From a virus, in IMG/VR virus record IMGVR_UViG_3300028844_004752, positions 1-34,312 of that record: a DNA stretch of 34,312 nucleotides, one strand, 5' to 3'. The notes under the pieces were generated by a model. The model made no database searches, had not been told where the DNA came from, and was given only the letters and a program-made list of their open reading frames with translations. The translations under genes were made by a program, and so were the position numbers. Below, in pieces: positions 6,624-13,765 of this stretch (its first letter is position 1; each line of letters opens with the position of its first letter).

Positions 6624-9121
6624 CCAAAAAAATCTTCTAATGTTGCTTTTTCTTCAATTGACCAACCAACAGCATCTAAGATAGGTTCAATTGGATCAAC
6701 AAAAGTCTTAGCAAATTGAGTATCATAATCGACATATCTTGACAGATTCATCTCCGGTGGAATATAGTCTGGAAATGAAATGACATTTTCACGAATAGGA
6801 TTAGGTAGTTTCAGATATGTGAATAATATTTTTTCGCCGTTCTGAATTTCTGTATATTTCTTTTCAAGGGCTTTGTCTTTTACTTGATGATTATACAGGA
6901 GAGCACCACGAACATGAATGGGTGTGCCTTTCTTATAAATCATCTTACGATCACTATACTTTTTAACTTCACTACAACCTCGAGGAAAAGCTACCGCCTC
7001 TGCAGGTAAGCTTTTAAATTCTGTCTTAAAATCATTAATAAATTTTCTGGTTTCAATCTCACTACCAGAGATAATAATTTTAAACACTTGCATAAACTTA
7101 TCACGAACCACCTGAGGTGTAGAAGATTTGATAGCTTCAATACCCATGATTTTTAGTTTTGGTTCTTTATATTGAACACCTTCATTATTGTGGACATTTA
7201 GAATATAACGTTTCTTTGCCATCCAGATACCACGATCTGCAATCGCTTCACGTTCCATAACCATACGATTTGTGTATGCATTCATTTGATTAAACAATTC
7301 ATCATACGCTTCTTTAAGAACCTTTTCAAAATGTTCTGCACAAATCTTATCAAGTGCCTTTACAGGATCTTTTGGTTTCAATTGATTTACAAGTGGACCA
7401 AAATTAATATAAAGTGAATCTGTATCGATAGCTAGAACATAATCAATATTTTTGGTTTTCAGAATTTTATTCATTTCTTTATTGATGGCACGTTCAGCCC
7501 ATTGAATTGCCAGCTGACCAGATAATGTGATACCTTCAGCAACCCGTTGGTCAAAGTATCGAAAGTGTTGATTGCCAATTGCACCATAAAGAGAATTCAA
7601 TAGAATTTTAATTGCCATTTGTCTATTTTCAAATTGATTGATTTCTCGCGCAACAGCATCACTAGAGTCTGTCTGTTGTTTTTGAATAGCAGCAAGCATG
7701 CCATTCTTGGCAATCTTTCTATCCGACATATAGTCATCAATCAATTTTGGTAGAATACCCTGTCTGTCTTTAGCAAACGTGGCACCGTTTGCAGCAATAG
7801 AAACATCATTACGAATTTTTGGTGCATTATTCATATAGTGATCAACGCCACCTTGATGCATATCATCAGGATCTACAATCAAGGTTTCTGGTGACATATT
7901 GTATTGAACAATCAAGTTCGGATAAAGAGAATTCAAATCAAAAGAAACTACCCAGTCATGACCACCGACATGAGGATCTTTTACATAGCCACCGGGATAT
8001 GGAGTTTTTCTCGTATCTTCTTTAGGAGGTACTGCAATCTTCTGTTGATTTAATTCACGATGGATAATAGAATCCCATATAGCAGTCGTACCAAGTGTTG
8101 CATCATAATTCACACCGCCACGATATGCCATAGTAAGTGCAAGAGTAATCAAGTCCATCTTTTCGTCTATCTTATCTACCAAATAAACGTCTTTGATATT
8201 ATAATCAATAAACTTTTGATGGTCATTTTTATACAGTGTATGTAAATTACCATGTTCTTCATATGACAATTTCTTTTCACCGAGGACAACATTTGCAATG
8301 TGATCTAACTTGTAAGATGCTTGGTTGCCATAAGAGTAGCCGAACTTCTTAAAAAGATCAAGATAGTCTAGCTGAGATATGCCAGTGATTTCATAGCTTT
8401 TATTTACACGACCAGCAATAGTAACTTTTCTTTCACTGATAAGACCCCACGGCGAAAACTTATTAGCAGCTTCAGTACCAGCCAACTTTGTTACTCTGTT
8501 AATTAGATATGGCATATCAAAGTTTTTGATATACCAGCCAGTAATTACATCTGGTGTATTCTTTTTCCAATACTCAATAAACTTAGCCAGCAATTCAACT
8601 TCAGTTTCACATTTACGATATTGAACTAATAGATTTTGATTCTCACGAACATCAGCATCATATTCACCAAGACCCCAAACATGATAGATTTCGCTCTTAG
8701 AACTTTTCAAACAAATTGAAATAACTGGATAGTCTGCAGTATCTGGTTCTGGAAAGCCATCGTCGGATGCAACTTCAATATCAAGATTTGCGACATTTAC
8801 AGTTTTTCTATCAAATGAAATATCTTTAGGAAATGCACTAGCAATAAATTGTTGGACATAATTGGTATTGCCATATATTTTAACATTGTCCATATCTTTG
8901 TATTGTTCAAGCCACTCTTTTGCGGCTCTCATACTTTCAAATTCAACAGGTTGTAATGCTAAATTATCTAAAGATTTCCATACAGCACTACTACTTTTAC
9001 TACGGACATATAATGTGGGTTTAAACTTTATTCTTTTTTCTATACGAATACCGTGGTCATTATAACCACGGTATAAGAGTGAGTTGCCATATCGTGCTAC
9101 GTTTGTATAAAATGCTTTCAA
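6620..9121 (-). CDS. 43: DNA polymerase, family B (T4 gp43)
   Basis: This is the replicative DNA polymerase with 3'-5' proofreading. The 833-residue chain is uninterrupted (T4 gp43 has 898). Exonuclease motifs: LDIEV (113-117), [12 protein letters not shown] (195-206) and YNIKDV (307-312). Polymerase motifs: [12 protein letters not shown] (393-404), [13 protein letters not shown] (505-517) and IDTDSLY (565-571). The C-terminus ends LEDFFG, matching the T4 LDFLFG tail that docks on the gp45 clamp. ATG 9121 is preceded by GGAG and by a strong sigma70 promoter at 9147-9175. T4 has regA directly upstream of 43; here about 7 kb (9173-16154) has been inserted between them. Confidence 0.97.
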   Translation of the reverse strand: MKAFYTNVARYGNSLLYRGYNDHGIRIEKRIKFKPTLYVRSKSSSAVWKSLDNLALQPVEFESMRAAKEWLEQYKDMDNVKIYGNTNYVQQFIASAFPKDISFDRKTVNVANLDIEVASDDGFPEPDTADYPVISICLKSSKSEIYHVWGLGEYDADVRENQNLLVQYRKCETEVELLAKFIEYWKKNTPDVITGWYIKNFDMPYLINRVTKLAGTEAANKFSPWGLISERKVTIAGRVNKSYEITGISQLDYLDLFKKFGYSYGNQASYKLDHIANVVLGEKKLSYEEHGNLHTLYKNDHQKFIDYNIKDVYLVDKIDEKMDLITLALTMAYRGGVNYDATLGTTAIWDSIIHRELNQQKIAVPPKEDTRKTPYPGGYVKDPHVGGHDWVVSFDLNSLYPNLIVQYNMSPETLIVDPDDMHQGGVDHYMNNAPKIRNDVSIAANGATFAKDRQGILPKLIDDYMSDRKIAKNGMLAAIQKQQTDSSDAVAREINQFENRQMAIKILLNSLYGAIGNQHFRYFDQRVAEGITLSGQLAIQWAERAINKEMNKILKTKNIDYVLAIDTDSLYINFGPLVNQLKPKDPVKALDKICAEHFEKVLKEAYDELFNQMNAYTNRMVMEREAIADRGIWMAKKRYILNVHNNEGVQYKEPKLKIMGIEAIKSSTPQVVRDKFMQVFKIIISGSEIETRKFINDFKTEFKSLPAEAVAFPRGCSEVKKYSDRKMIYKKGTPIHVRGALLYNHQVKDKALEKKYTEIQNGEKILFTYLKLPNPIRENVISFPDYIPPEMNLSRYVDYDTQFAKTFVDPIEPILDAVGWSIEEKATLEDFFG

Positions 9122-9146
9122 TAATCTATCTCCATAATTAGTCTAC

Positions 9147-9175
9147 ATTATAACACATATATTGAAAGTTGTCTA
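9147..9175 (-). promoter_or_regulatory. Sigma70 promoter for gp43
   Basis: On the minus strand: TAGACA (9175-9170), 17-bp spacer, TATAAT (9152-9147). The TAG of the -35 box is the stop codon of the preceding small gene (9173-9175). Confidence 0.85.
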
Positions 9176-9394
9176 GTCTTTCTTTGACACAAAAGAGTAC
9201 ATTTCTTTAGCTTTTGCCATCAAATCTTCTGTAGAATAAATTTGATATGCTTCTTTAACTTCATCCATTGTCTTTTGACCTTGCTCATACATATCATTTG
9301 CAAGTTGAATGTTCATAGTCCATTGTTGGTCCATATAGTCTTTTGCCATCGCTAACATATCAGCGCGAATTTCAAAGGGATTTTTGTGTGTCAT
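9173..9394 (-). CDS. Conserved-looking small helical protein, 73 residues
   Basis: The protein begins MTHKNPFEIRADMLAMAKDY and is predicted almost wholly helical with many Met, Gln, Glu and Lys and no cysteine or membrane segment. I do not recognise a named family, although short proteins with a PFE-(I/L)-R-x-x-(M/L)-L-x-(M)-A-K start occur next to replication genes in marine T4-like phages (from memory, not checked). It is the gene immediately before gp43, and its stop codon is part of the gp43 promoter. Function unknown. Confidence 0.7.
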   Translation of the reverse strand: MTHKNPFEIRADMLAMAKDYMDQQWTMNIQLANDMYEQGQKTMDEVKEAYQIYSTEDLMAKAKEMYSFVSKKD

Positions 9395-9413
9395 TGTGTG
9401 TTCCTATCTAAAT

Positions 9414-9719
9414 TTAATTATGTTCGCCGTTATTTTGGCGTCCGTTGTATCCATCAATTCTGTCAAAAATTTTAGGCTTTCGCTTTGCGGTTTCAAACGT
9501 ACCAACAGTAATTACAATTGCGGCAAGTAATAGTGTGTGTGCAATTGCGTTAATTCCCCAGAACATTATGCTTCCTAAATACATAGAGCATACCGATACC
9601 CACATCCATGCAAGAATTTGCATAATCAAATGGCGTACTTGTAAATTAGGAATATTTCTTAGTGGATTTATATTTGAATCCATTACACTGTTCCAAGTGT
9701 CAAAAATATGTTGTCTCAT
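9414..9719 (-). CDS. Small membrane protein with two transmembrane segments
   Basis: I take ATG 9719 (MRQHIFDTWNSV) because GGAG lies six bases upstream; an in-frame ATG at 9731 overlaps that site. About 101 residues. Two hydrophobic stretches, LIMQILAWMWVSVCSMYLG and then FWGINAIAHTLLLAAIVITV, suggest a helical hairpin in the inner membrane, followed by a basic tail ending GYNGRQNNGEHN. It lies between the hsp20 side and the polymerase genes. No family recognised; function unknown. Confidence 0.65.
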   Translation of the reverse strand: MRQHIFDTWNSVMDSNINPLRNIPNLQVRHLIMQILAWMWVSVCSMYLGSIMFWGINAIAHTLLLAAIVITVGTFETAKRKPKIFDRIDGYNGRQNNGEHN

Positions 9720-9748
9720 TTTAATCTCCATAATTTGTGTGTGTGAAA

Positions 9749-9768
9749 GAAGGGCAATGATGCCCTTC
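9749..9768. terminator. Perfect 8-bp hairpin with tetraloop, possible terminator or leader element
   Basis: GAAGGGCA and TGCCCTTC pair across an ATGA loop on the plus strand. On the minus strand the stem is followed by a weak TTTC run, about 30 bases before the 9719 start. It could end the transcript from hsp20 or shape the leader of the membrane protein gene. Confidence 0.5.
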
Positions 9769-9851
9769 CTAGTTTTAAGGTAAAACTCTAATCAAGATAT
9801 ATTCTGCAATCTGTCTATAGAGTTTCCATTTCATCATAATATGGTATAAGA

Positions 9852-10016
9852 TCAAACCCATCCGCGAAGATTTTGATTCGTTGATGTTTTGTCCCACGCC
9901 CTCATTCTACGTTCCAGATCGCATAAGTCTTTTGCTTCAGCAAAATATGCATCTCTGGTTTCTATTTCAGTCATAGGTGTTACAATTTGAAAGAAATTCT
10001 TGATCCATTTAATCAT
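9852..10016 (-). CDS. Very small protein, 54 residues, DUF3563-like
   Basis: From ATG 10016 the frame encodes MIKWIKNFFQIVTPMTE, then RDAYFAEAKDLCDLERRMRAWDK, ending RGWV and TGA at 9852. A strong GGAGG lies seven bases upstream inside the end of the previous gene, and the start overlaps that gene's stop as ATGA, so translation is well supported despite the size. The segment AYFAEAKDLCDLERRMR resembles small bacterial DUF3563 proteins (A-Y-L-A-x-A-x-D-L-x-D-L-E-x-R-M-R). Function unknown. Confidence 0.68.
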   Translation of the reverse strand: MIKWIKNFFQIVTPMTEIETRDAYFAEAKDLCDLERRMRAWDKTSTNQNLRGWV

Positions 10017-10225
10017 TTAAAATCCTCCAAAGTTCTCCTATTCAATTCAGCCAGTATTTCATGGTCAGACATATTTGGATATTCTATTCTAAAATATTGA
10101 ACCAAATCTGCATTTGCAGAACACTGCCTTGAAAATTGAATAGTTTTTCCTACAGAAAGAATAAAGTCAAAGAGACCTGTTAGACCTCTCGTTAAGAAGT
10201 TGTGCGTTGTTAGTATGTGTTGCAT
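10013..10225 (-). CDS. Small hypothetical protein, 70 residues, overlapping hsp20
   Basis: Start ATG 10225 (MQHILTTHNFLTRG) is chosen because GAGGA lies eight bases upstream; the gene then overlaps the last 59 bases of hsp20 in another frame. The end reads FRIEYPNMSDHEILAELNRR, a helical segment seen in short regulatory-type proteins, but I recognise no family. It is coupled to the next small gene by ATGA. The long overlap makes the exact start less certain than the existence of the gene. Confidence 0.55.
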   Translation of the reverse strand: MQHILTTHNFLTRGLTGLFDFILSVGKTIQFSRQCSANADLVQYFRIEYPNMSDHEILAELNRRTLEDFK

Positions 10226-10649
10226 TTGAGTTTTCCTCGTAATTGCCAATATGAATTTTACGAGGACGCATTTCTTCTGGTATAACATATTCCAATTTAA
10301 TTGCTAATATGCCATCCTGAATATCTGCTCCGTTTACTTGTACATGTTCGGACAGCCTAAAGGTTCGCTTAAATTTCTTTGTCGAAATGCCACGATGGAT
10401 AAATTCTCTACCTTTAGACACATGTTCTCCAGTAACCATCAAAGTTCTGTCTTTTACTTCAATGTTAATTTCATCTTTACTAAACCCAGCAATAGCAAGT
10501 TCAATCAAATAATCTGATTCCCCTACTTTAATAATATTGTGTGGTGGATAGTGGTCTTGAGCATGTTTTGCAGTGAATTCTAATTCCTGAAATAAATGGT
10601 CAAATCCCACAAAAGATGAACGTGGAAATAGTGTTTGTAAGCCTGTCAT
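10167..10649 (-). CDS. hsp20: Small heat-shock protein, Hsp20/alpha-crystallin family
   Basis: An ATP-independent holdase chaperone that binds unfolding proteins. From ATG 10649 (MTGLQTLFP, GGAG upstream) it has 160 residues, matching IbpA-like proteins. The alpha-crystallin domain is clear: YLIELAIAGFSKDEINIEV, TLMVTGEH, FKRTFRLSEHVQVNGADIQ, GILAIKLE and PEEMRPRKIHI (the I-x-I anchor motif). Hsp20 is a frequent gene in T4-like cyanophages and related marine phages. A sigma70-like promoter lies at 10710-10738, whose -35 region also resembles a heat-shock (sigma32) -35. Confidence 0.93.
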   Translation of the reverse strand: MTGLQTLFPRSSFVGFDHLFQELEFTAKHAQDHYPPHNIIKVGESDYLIELAIAGFSKDEINIEVKDRTLMVTGEHVSKGREFIHRGISTKKFKRTFRLSEHVQVNGADIQDGILAIKLEYVIPEEMRPRKIHIGNYEENSNATHTNNAQLLNERSNRSL

Positions 10650-10709
10650 TGTTATCTCCTTTTGATCAAGCAAGATTGTTTTAAGACCGGGTAACCCGCA
10701 TCTTATTAG

Positions 10710-10738
10710 TATATAGTATTTTTTTTTCTGTATTTCAA
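10710..10738 (-). promoter_or_regulatory. Promoter for hsp20
   Basis: On the minus strand: TTGAAA (10738-10733), 17-bp A-rich spacer, TATATA (10715-10710). The -35 context CCCCTTGAAA also fits the sigma32 -35 element, but the -10 is not of sigma32 type. A short inverted repeat CGGGTTACCCG (10688-10698) lies in the leader. Confidence 0.65.
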
Positions 10739-10746
10739 GGGGTTAA

Positions 10747-11436
10747 TTAAAAAATAATGCTTTTTATTTTCCATGGTGTAAAACATACTGTTCCCAGACT
10801 TACATAGTCTGCACCTTTATCGAAATAATATTCAGCATCTTCTTTCTCTGTTACTCCTCCACCAGCTATTATCTTAACATGCGAATGTTTATTCTTTATA
10901 TAATCTATAATCTGAGTCGTATATGGTTTAAGTATTTTACCACTGCGACCGCCGTTTACAGAGTATAATGTGTTACTCGCATGGATTTGATTATAACCCA
11001 TATCTACTATTTTGTCTATAAGACATTTTGACGCAGTTGGTGGTATTTTACATATACACCACTCGCGCTGAGTTTTTGGCCAAAGATCAAAGCCTGGCAA
11101 CTCTGTAGCGCCAACATCTTTATCTATATTTGGACAACTAATATTTATTTCAACGGAAGTATTACTTGGAACAATACTATCGATATTTATCCAATCCCAC
11201 TTATCAATAGCTGCTAAACTCATAACATCTGTAATTCTTGATCTTCTTAAACCCTCTAAAACGCCAGCATTTCTAAGACCAATTTTATTTTGCCAAGCGC
11301 CGTTAGTATAGCGTAGTGTCTTTAATATTTGGGGTAAAAGTCCAGGTCTATTTTTGTAAGTCCAACTGCCTGTCACACTTGTAGCACCAGAAAACTTGAT
11401 ATAGTTTCCGAATGGCGCTGATATGAAATATTTCAT
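10747..11436 (-). CDS. Dihydroorotate dehydrogenase-like flavoprotein, shortened
   Basis: The 229-residue protein has the FMN-binding TIM-barrel motifs of the PyrD family: EINISCPN (96-103), CKIPP (129-133, phosphate/substrate Lys), HASNT (152-156), GGRSGKILKP (162-171), KIIAGGGV (188-195) and SLGTVCF near the end (FMN phosphate site). PyrD oxidises dihydroorotate to orotate in pyrimidine synthesis. It is about 80-100 residues shorter than class 1 or class 2 PyrD and has no membrane-binding N-terminus, so it is either a compact catalytic core or a related flavoprotein. It sits at the end of the tagged-protein cassette but carries no such tag itself (MKYFISAPFG). Substrate not proven. Confidence 0.75.
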   Translation of the reverse strand: MKYFISAPFGNYIKFSGATSVTGSWTYKNRPGLLPQILKTLRYTNGAWQNKIGLRNAGVLEGLRRSRITDVMSLAAIDKWDWINIDSIVPSNTSVEINISCPNIDKDVGATELPGFDLWPKTQREWCICKIPPTASKCLIDKIVDMGYNQIHASNTLYSVNGGRSGKILKPYTTQIIDYIKNKHSHVKIIAGGGVTEKEDAEYYFDKGADYVSLGTVCFTPWKIKSIIF

Positions 11437-12381
11437 CTAAAGTTTTATTCGCTTTTTAGCGTTTATTCTAGAAATCTCTTTTGCCAAATCTTGATTTCTG
11501 TCGTGCATCTCAATCTCTTTGCCAAGTAGTCTTTCTATCTGAGTTTCAATTTTGTCCCATTCAAATTTAGGTCCATTGCCCATGTCGTTATATATCTCAT
11601 GTGTCATATGTACTTGAAATATTTTATAATTATTTACAATTACTTCATCCCATTGACCTGCGGGCATTTTATCTTCATTATAGTGTTTTTGCATTTTTCT
11701 AGCAATAGATTTTGCATTTTTTCTATATGTTTTTGTTGCAGCATCAATATAGCCTTTAATAATGCCCGCCATTTCTTTTTCCCTGTCAAAAAAACGTAAG
11801 TGTTCAGGAATGCCTTGCCATAGTTCAATCATATCTTCGTCATTATCACTAGGTGATTTTTCCCAAACTTTCTTTATTACATTCATCACATATTTTTCCA
11901 TATCGGCAGGCATACTACCTAAGTCGGACATATCAACAGGGTTGCCACTAAACTTATCAAAGTATTCATCTGCTAATGCAAGTTCATACATTTCAAACCA
12001 ACGCCGTCCGGACGTATCTGGCGAAGATCCAATATCTCCAGAAAATGATCCTAATAAATCAGCCTCTAATTGATATATAACTTGAGGTCCCACTGTGCCA
12101 ACACCTCGGCCAAGATTATTAGCAGACATATTCAAAAACGCAGAGATACCTCGTTTCTTTTTTTGACCTTTAAACATATTTTTATAAAGATTCATACTAG
12201 CTACATGCCAACAAGTTATTCTTGGAGGAGTAGGAGTTATCTCTTTAATCTGTGCTGCAGACATGGGCATCCAGAAATTTGCAATACCCTCATGTTCATC
12301 AGATGGATGTATATCAAAAAGTTTTTGAGATAAACTACTTTTATTGAACAATTCTGATAAGTAAGATTTAAAATTTTGCAT
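11437..12381 (-). CDS. Tagged, probably capsid-packaged protein of unknown function, 314 residues
   Basis: The N-terminus MQNFKSYLSE|L fits a T4-type capsid-targeting tag with a prohead-protease site (L-S-E). The body has RITCWHVASMNLYK, then KRGISAFLNMSAN, GVGTVGPQVIYQLEAD and SSPDTSGRRWFEM, a motif order I associate with uncharacterised phage proteins. The Arg/His strand followed by an I-S-A-F strand is faintly reminiscent of ADP-ribosyltransferase folds such as T4 Alt, which is also packaged, but the final Glu motif is not clear. The C-terminal third is charged and helical. It is the last tagged gene of the cassette. Confidence 0.75.
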   Translation of the reverse strand: MQNFKSYLSELFNKSSLSQKLFDIHPSDEHEGIANFWMPMSAAQIKEITPTPPRITCWHVASMNLYKNMFKGQKKKRGISAFLNMSANNLGRGVGTVGPQVIYQLEADLLGSFSGDIGSSPDTSGRRWFEMYELALADEYFDKFSGNPVDMSDLGSMPADMEKYVMNVIKKVWEKSPSDNDEDMIELWQGIPEHLRFFDREKEMAGIIKGYIDAATKTYRKNAKSIARKMQKHYNEDKMPAGQWDEVIVNNYKIFQVHMTHEIYNDMGNGPKFEWDKIETQIERLLGKEIEMHDRNQDLAKEISRINAKKRIKL

Positions 12382-13227
12382 TTATTTTGCTTTCCTTTTT
12401 AAAACATACAACACCATAACATCAATGTCTATTTCTTCCACCTTGAAGCCCATTTTAGATGCATATCGTTTTACCAATCTACTGTATAACTTTGATCTGC
12501 TGTTTTCATCTGGATCATCGGGATCTTCTTTGTGGGCGCTGAAATTTACAAGATTTATTCTGGGGTGTTCATTGATCCAAGAAGTTATATGATTTATAAC
12601 TGCGCCAAATATTTTCATTTGATTGCCTTTGGCCGTAACTTTCATGCTACCATCTACAGTAAATACTATATTTACCTCTGGGGCTTTGGGCGCAAAATTA
12701 TAGATCATTTCTATATTATGTTTGTCAATTTTACCGCGATATTTTTTTATATGTCCACCAGTAGAAGCTGGTCGATCAGCCGTTTTAGTCCATTTAATTT
12801 TAGTATTGAAAGCTTCAGCAATGTATGATTCGTATTTTATAACTTTATCTGGCGTATGAAAGTTTTTCTTTCTCATAATAGTTTTCATTACAACATCAAA
12901 TTCATCATTTTTCTGATCATATTTAACCGCAACAGGAATATTCAAATCGCTCTGCATATCTTTAATAACTGCTTCTGCTCCTGCAACACCTTTAATCGAT
13001 TTACCTTGACGTTTATATATCTTCTTAATAAAATCTGCCAATTCTTTCATACTGATGCAAGGATCATTTCGATCATCACCCATTCTGTCACCAAAATGCT
13101 TAGTAAAATTAAAATCTATATTAAACCTCTTGAACATGTTATCTACAAATTTTTCAAATGCTTTGATTTGTTTCATGGTAACAAGGTCACAAGCCCTTTC
13201 ATCTAGATATGAATTGAATCTTTTCAT
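12382..13227 (-). CDS. Tagged two-module protein of unknown function, 281 residues
   Basis: The N-terminal tag MKRFNSYLDE|R has the expected L-x-E site. The first module (about 20-130) includes FTKHFGDRMGDDRN and VVMKTIMRKKNF, a layout seen in RelE/DUF4258-like folds (H...R...R), though this is only a resemblance. At 132-140 a second tag-like stretch YESYIAEAF occurs, followed by a separate module with IYNFAPKAPEVNIVFTVDG, NLVNFSAHKEDP and SRSKLYSRLVKRYASKMGF. The gene therefore looks like a fusion of two packaged proteins, each with its own tag. It overlaps the next gene upstream by ATGA. Confidence 0.78.
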   Translation of the reverse strand: MKRFNSYLDERACDLVTMKQIKAFEKFVDNMFKRFNIDFNFTKHFGDRMGDDRNDPCISMKELADFIKKIYKRQGKSIKGVAGAEAVIKDMQSDLNIPVAVKYDQKNDEFDVVMKTIMRKKNFHTPDKVIKYESYIAEAFNTKIKWTKTADRPASTGGHIKKYRGKIDKHNIEMIYNFAPKAPEVNIVFTVDGSMKVTAKGNQMKIFGAVINHITSWINEHPRINLVNFSAHKEDPDDPDENSRSKLYSRLVKRYASKMGFKVEEIDIDVMVLYVLKRKAK

Positions 13228-13487
13228 TTTTTATTTCTTAATCTTGGTTCTCGGCGATTGTAATGTACAGTAACGCTTGACAAGTTTGATTTGTCATTAT
13301 TCATAGGATTACCGTCTTTGTGATGAATATCGCGCCCATCACCATCTTCAGCCATTCCAGCTTTTACTGCGGCACGTCTGGCTCTTTTCCTAGCAGCATT
13401 TCTAGCCATCTGTTTAGGAGTACCAAGATAGTTTTCACGCTCTTTCTTGTAGTCTCTTTCACCTATGAATTCTACAAAACTTTTCAT
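13224..13487 (-). CDS. Tagged HNH-like protein, 87 residues
   Basis: ATG 13487 (MKSFVEFIGE|R) is chosen because it starts the capsid-tag motif; a TTG 15 bases upstream is less likely. After the tag come a very basic helix (ARNAARKRARRAAVKAG) and the HNH-type core DGRDIHHKDGNPMNNDKSNL with a final N-R segment. HNH proteins cut DNA using His and Asn around one metal ion. If the tag works, this protein would be inside the head with the genome and trimmed after Glu at position 10. A DNA-binding structural role is also possible. Confidence 0.75.
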   Translation of the reverse strand: MKSFVEFIGERDYKKERENYLGTPKQMARNAARKRARRAAVKAGMAEDGDGRDIHHKDGNPMNNDKSNLSSVTVHYNRREPRLRNKK

Positions 13488-13508
13488 TACTGAGTTACCC
13501 AAGTCATA

Positions 13509-13742
13509 TTATTTTCCTATTTTATCTAAAGTCGCATTAATATCTTTCCTAAGCTGGGCATAACCACTAGGACTATCCAATTCAACATGAGTGCGTATAT
13601 GTTTCCTTAGCTCATCTTCATACTTTGGAAATCTTTTTATAATAGGTTGCAAAAACTTAGTAGGACTTTGCTTTTTATTATTTAATTCTTTTGCTTTTTT
13701 TATAGCAACACCGTCTGTAAATTTACTAAAGCTTTTAATCAT
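13509..13742 (-). CDS. Small basic protein, 77 residues, with imperfect capsid tag
   Basis: The start MIKSFSKFTDGV resembles the tag of its neighbours but lacks the L/I-x-E cleavage site. The rest is basic and helical (KKAKELNNKKQSPTKFLQ and HIRTHVELDSPSGYAQLRKD), suggesting a nucleic-acid-associated protein. It has its own T4-type late promoter at 13777-13784, 35 bases before the ATG, within the 3' end of the CCA-adding enzyme gene. Function unknown. Confidence 0.68.
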   Translation of the reverse strand: MIKSFSKFTDGVAIKKAKELNNKKQSPTKFLQPIIKRFPKYEDELRKHIRTHVELDSPSGYAQLRKDINATLDKIGK

Positions 13743-13765
13743 TCTAAGTCTACCTTTGTATTGGG

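Noticed and set aside
9775-9837. Tiny minus-strand frame of 20 codons (MMKWKLYRQ...)
   Set aside because: It has no ribosome binding site and no similarity that I can see; the length is compatible with chance.
10688-10698. Inverted repeat CGGGTTACCCG in the hsp20 leader as an operator
   Set aside because: The arms are only four bases long; this is too short to call a specific operator without comparison to relatives.
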